Shown here in pieces: positions 5,912 to 7,312 of a stretch of 7,312 nt of DNA. Each line of letters opens with the position of its first letter. Positions within the stretch are counted from its first letter, which is position 1. The DNA comes from Actinomycetes bacterium. GTDB taxonomy: Bacteria > Actinomycetota > Acidimicrobiia > Acidimicrobiales > Bog-793. Under the pieces are notes generated by a model. That model was given only the letters and a program-made list of their open reading frames with translations, was not told the origin of the DNA and did not search any database. The stretch is taken from NCBI GenBank assembly GCA_021823365.1, contig JAKAOD010000149.1:1-7312 (forward strand), in the 5' to 3' direction. The position numbers were made by a program, and so were the translations under genes.

Positions 5912-6994
5912 ATGAGTTTCTCCTCGCTCGACTTCTACCTGGCCACCGTGGTCGTCATCTTCGGGGTCGACGTGCTCTCGGCGTGGGGTCTGAACCTCCA
6001 GTACGGGTACGCGGGGATCCCGAACTTCTCGTTCATCGTCTTCCAGGCAGCCGGCGCCTACACCGCCGCGATCTTGACCCTCGGGCCGATGACCGCCACA
6101 AGCGGGCAGACCTACGTCGCGGGCACGCACGTCCCCTTCCCGGTCGCCCTGCTCGCCGCGGTGGCCGCCGGCGCCGCCCTGTCGGCGGTGATCGGGGTCT
6201 TCGCGATGAAGCGGATGCGCGCCGACTACCAGGCGGCGATCCTGCTCATCCTCGCCCTCATCGTGAACCAGTTCATCATCACCGACACATCCCTGTTCAA
6301 CGGCACGAGCGGCCTCGCGAACGTGAGCCGCCCGCTCGGGAGCCTGGTGAACCCGAGCACGACGGGCTGGCAGTGGGCCTATGCCGCGCTGGTGTGGGCG
6401 ATCTGCGTCGTGGTGCTCTTCGGCGTGCAGCGGCTGTCGAGGTCGTCGTGGGGACGGGCGCTGCGCGCACAGCGCGACCACGACGCCGCCGCGGCCGCCC
6501 TCGGCTGCAACGTCGTCGCGCTGAAGATGCAGGTCTTCATCATCGGCGGCGCCATCGCGGGCCTGAGCGGAGGTCTCCTCGTCTTCTACCTGCAGGCGTT
6601 CAACACCGCCTCGTGGGGCTACGAGGAGACCCTCGCCATCTTCGTCTCGATCCTCATCGGCGGGGTAGCCAACAACTGGGGCGTCCTCCTCGGGACGTTC
6701 CTCGTGCAGATCGTCTTCGTCGAGGTGCCGAACCTCCTGCCGCAGTTCGGCTACATCGGGCTCGTCGACGCCCTCGAGTGGGTCGTGATCGGCCTGCTGT
6801 GGATGGCCGCGATCGCCTTCCGGCCGCAGGGCCTGATCCCGGAGCGGCGCGTCCGGGCCGAGCGGTTCGGGCTGCCGGCGCTGCGCCGCGCCCCTCCCGT
6901 CGCGGCGACGACTGCGGCGGCTGCGGCGGCTCCTGGGCAGCACGGCGCGCACGAAGAGCGGCTCGGGGCGGCCGGCGGGGCGTCGCGGCGGTGA
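5912..6994 (+). CDS. livM: Branched-chain amino acid type ABC transporter permease, LivM family, with C-terminal tail
   Basis: The product is a 360-residue membrane permease and partner of the LivH protein upstream. Hydrophobic segments lie near 8-28, 38-58, 76-98, 107-124, 155-173, 206-228, 241-272 and 284-303. Family motifs are LNLQYGYAGIPNFSFIVFQA (27-46) with GAY after it, NGTSGLANVSRPL (130-142), the cytoplasmic coupling segment SSWGRALRAQRDHDAAAAA (178-196) with LGCN following, and GGVANNWGVLLGTF (250-263). The usual C-terminus FRPQGLIPERR is at 303-313. It is followed by an extra ~47-residue hydrophilic tail rich in Ala, Gly and Arg (314-360), including a run of Ala at 335-340, with a doubled 9-nt DNA unit at 6913-6930. 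ATG 5912 has only a weak GGGG site (5903-5906). The stop codon TGA overlaps a possible GTG start of the ATPase gene (GTGA at 6991-6994). Confidence 0.92.
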   Translation: MSFSSLDFYLATVVVIFGVDVLSAWGLNLQYGYAGIPNFSFIVFQAAGAYTAAILTLGPMTATSGQTYVAGTHVPFPVALLAAVAAGAALSAVIGVFAMKRMRADYQAAILLILALIVNQFIITDTSLFNGTSGLANVSRPLGSLVNPSTTGWQWAYAALVWAICVVVLFGVQRLSRSSWGRALRAQRDHDAAAAALGCNVVALKMQVFIIGGAIAGLSGGLLVFYLQAFNTASWGYEETLAIFVSILIGGVANNWGVLLGTFLVQIVFVEVPNLLPQFGYIGLVDALEWVVIGLLWMAAIAFRPQGLIPERRVRAERFGLPALRRAPPVAATTAAAAAAPGQHGAHEERLGAAGGASRR

Positions 6995-7008
6995 GGGGGA
7001 CGACCGGC

Positions 7009-7312
7009 GTGCTCGCTCCCGGTGACCTCCGGCCGCTCGTCGAGGTCGAGGACCTCGTCGTCTCCTACGGCGCCGTGCGGGCGGTGGACGGCGTCACGAT
7101 CTCGGTGGCCCCGGGCGAGGTGCTCGGGATCGTCGGACCGAACGGGGCGGGGAAGTCGTCGCTGCTCGCAGCGGTCGGGGGCCAGCTGCGGCCCACGAGC
7201 GGCCGGATCCGGCTCGAAGGGGAGGACGTCACCAGGCTCCCCCCGCACCGGCGCGCTCGGCGGGGCATGGTGCGGACGTTCCAGGACACGAGCGAGTTCG
7301 GACGGCTGACGG
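7009..7312 (+). CDS. livG: Branched-chain amino acid type ABC transporter ATPase, LivG family, 5' part
   Basis: The first 101 codons of a cytoplasmic ABC ATPase are present, and the frame is open at the window end. It begins with the A-loop region LVVSYGAVRAVDGV (16-29; Y20 is the likely adenine-stacking aromatic), then Walker A GPNGAGKSS (43-51), the strand following it, and the Q-loop MVRTFQDTSEFGRLT (87-101, Q92). The sequence RTFQ followed by a short gap and LT is characteristic of LivG rather than LivF, consistent with its place directly after livM. Signature, Walker B and H-loop lie beyond the window. I chose GTG 7009 because GAGGGGG (6993-6999) is 9 nt upstream. GTG 6991, overlapping the livM stop as GTGA, is in the same frame and adds six residues, so it remains possible. 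Either way translation is likely coupled to livM. A LivF-type gene is expected next. Confidence 0.93.
   Translation, partial: MLAPGDLRPLVEVEDLVVSYGAVRAVDGVTISVAPGEVLGIVGPNGAGKSSLLAAVGGQLRPTSGRIRLEGEDVTRLPPHRRARRGMVRTFQDTSEFGRLT

Noticed and set aside
5633..6952. Long minus-strand open frame (439 aa) opposite both permeases
   Set aside because: It is antisense to two recognisable membrane proteins. Its composition is charged and repetitive, and no motif is visible.
1..7312. CRISPR array, mobile element, phage or defence system, tRNA or rRNA
   Set aside because: There are no spaced repeats of CRISPR length, no transposase or integrase motifs, and no terminal inverted repeats. I recognised no structured RNA gene. 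The coding content is fully accounted for by known chromosomal families.

Overview
The window is very GC-rich, with G/C-ending codons throughout. Four of the six assignable starts are GTG or TTG, and every supported gene is on the + strand. Together with the order tlyA-nadK-recN, this points to a high-GC Actinomycetota chromosome. The same three genes in the same order are familiar from mycobacteria (tlyA-ppnK-recN). I cannot fix the genus. A deep lineage such as Acidimicrobiia is a guess.

Left part (1-3110): a conserved housekeeping block. It begins inside tlyA (rRNA 2'-O-methyltransferase, 5' end outside the window). nadK (NAD kinase, GTG start) follows after 11 nt, then recN (SMC-like DNA repair ATPase, GTG start) after 66 nt. 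The recN leader is made largely of an 11-nt unit repeated three times, and the last unit carries its ribosome binding site.

Middle (3111-3384): a 274-nt gap in which the housekeeping block ends and a transport operon begins. It holds a good sigma70-type promoter candidate (TTGCGA, 17 nt, TAGGAT). This is followed by a leader of about 160 nt with two possible stem-loops, then a strong G-rich ribosome binding site.

Right part (3385-7312): a branched-chain amino acid type (HAAT family) ABC importer in the usual order. It has a secreted substrate-binding protein, a LivH-type permease (TTG start), a LivM-type permease with an Ala/Arg-rich C-terminal tail, and the first ~100 codons of a LivG-type ATPase cut by the window end. 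A LivF-type second ATPase is expected just beyond. The binding protein would capture the solute outside the cell, the two permeases form the channel, and the ATPases drive import. The solute cannot be read from the sequence. The 219-nt gap between binding protein and first permease holds two GC-rich hairpins and an 18-nt-period tandem repeat. These could hold permease expression below that of the binding protein.

I see no mobile element, phage gene, CRISPR array, RNA gene or defence system. The genes belong to known families. The points worth a second look are the regulatory and intergenic structures, the junction after recN, the apparent lack of a lipobox on the binding protein, and the LivM tail.
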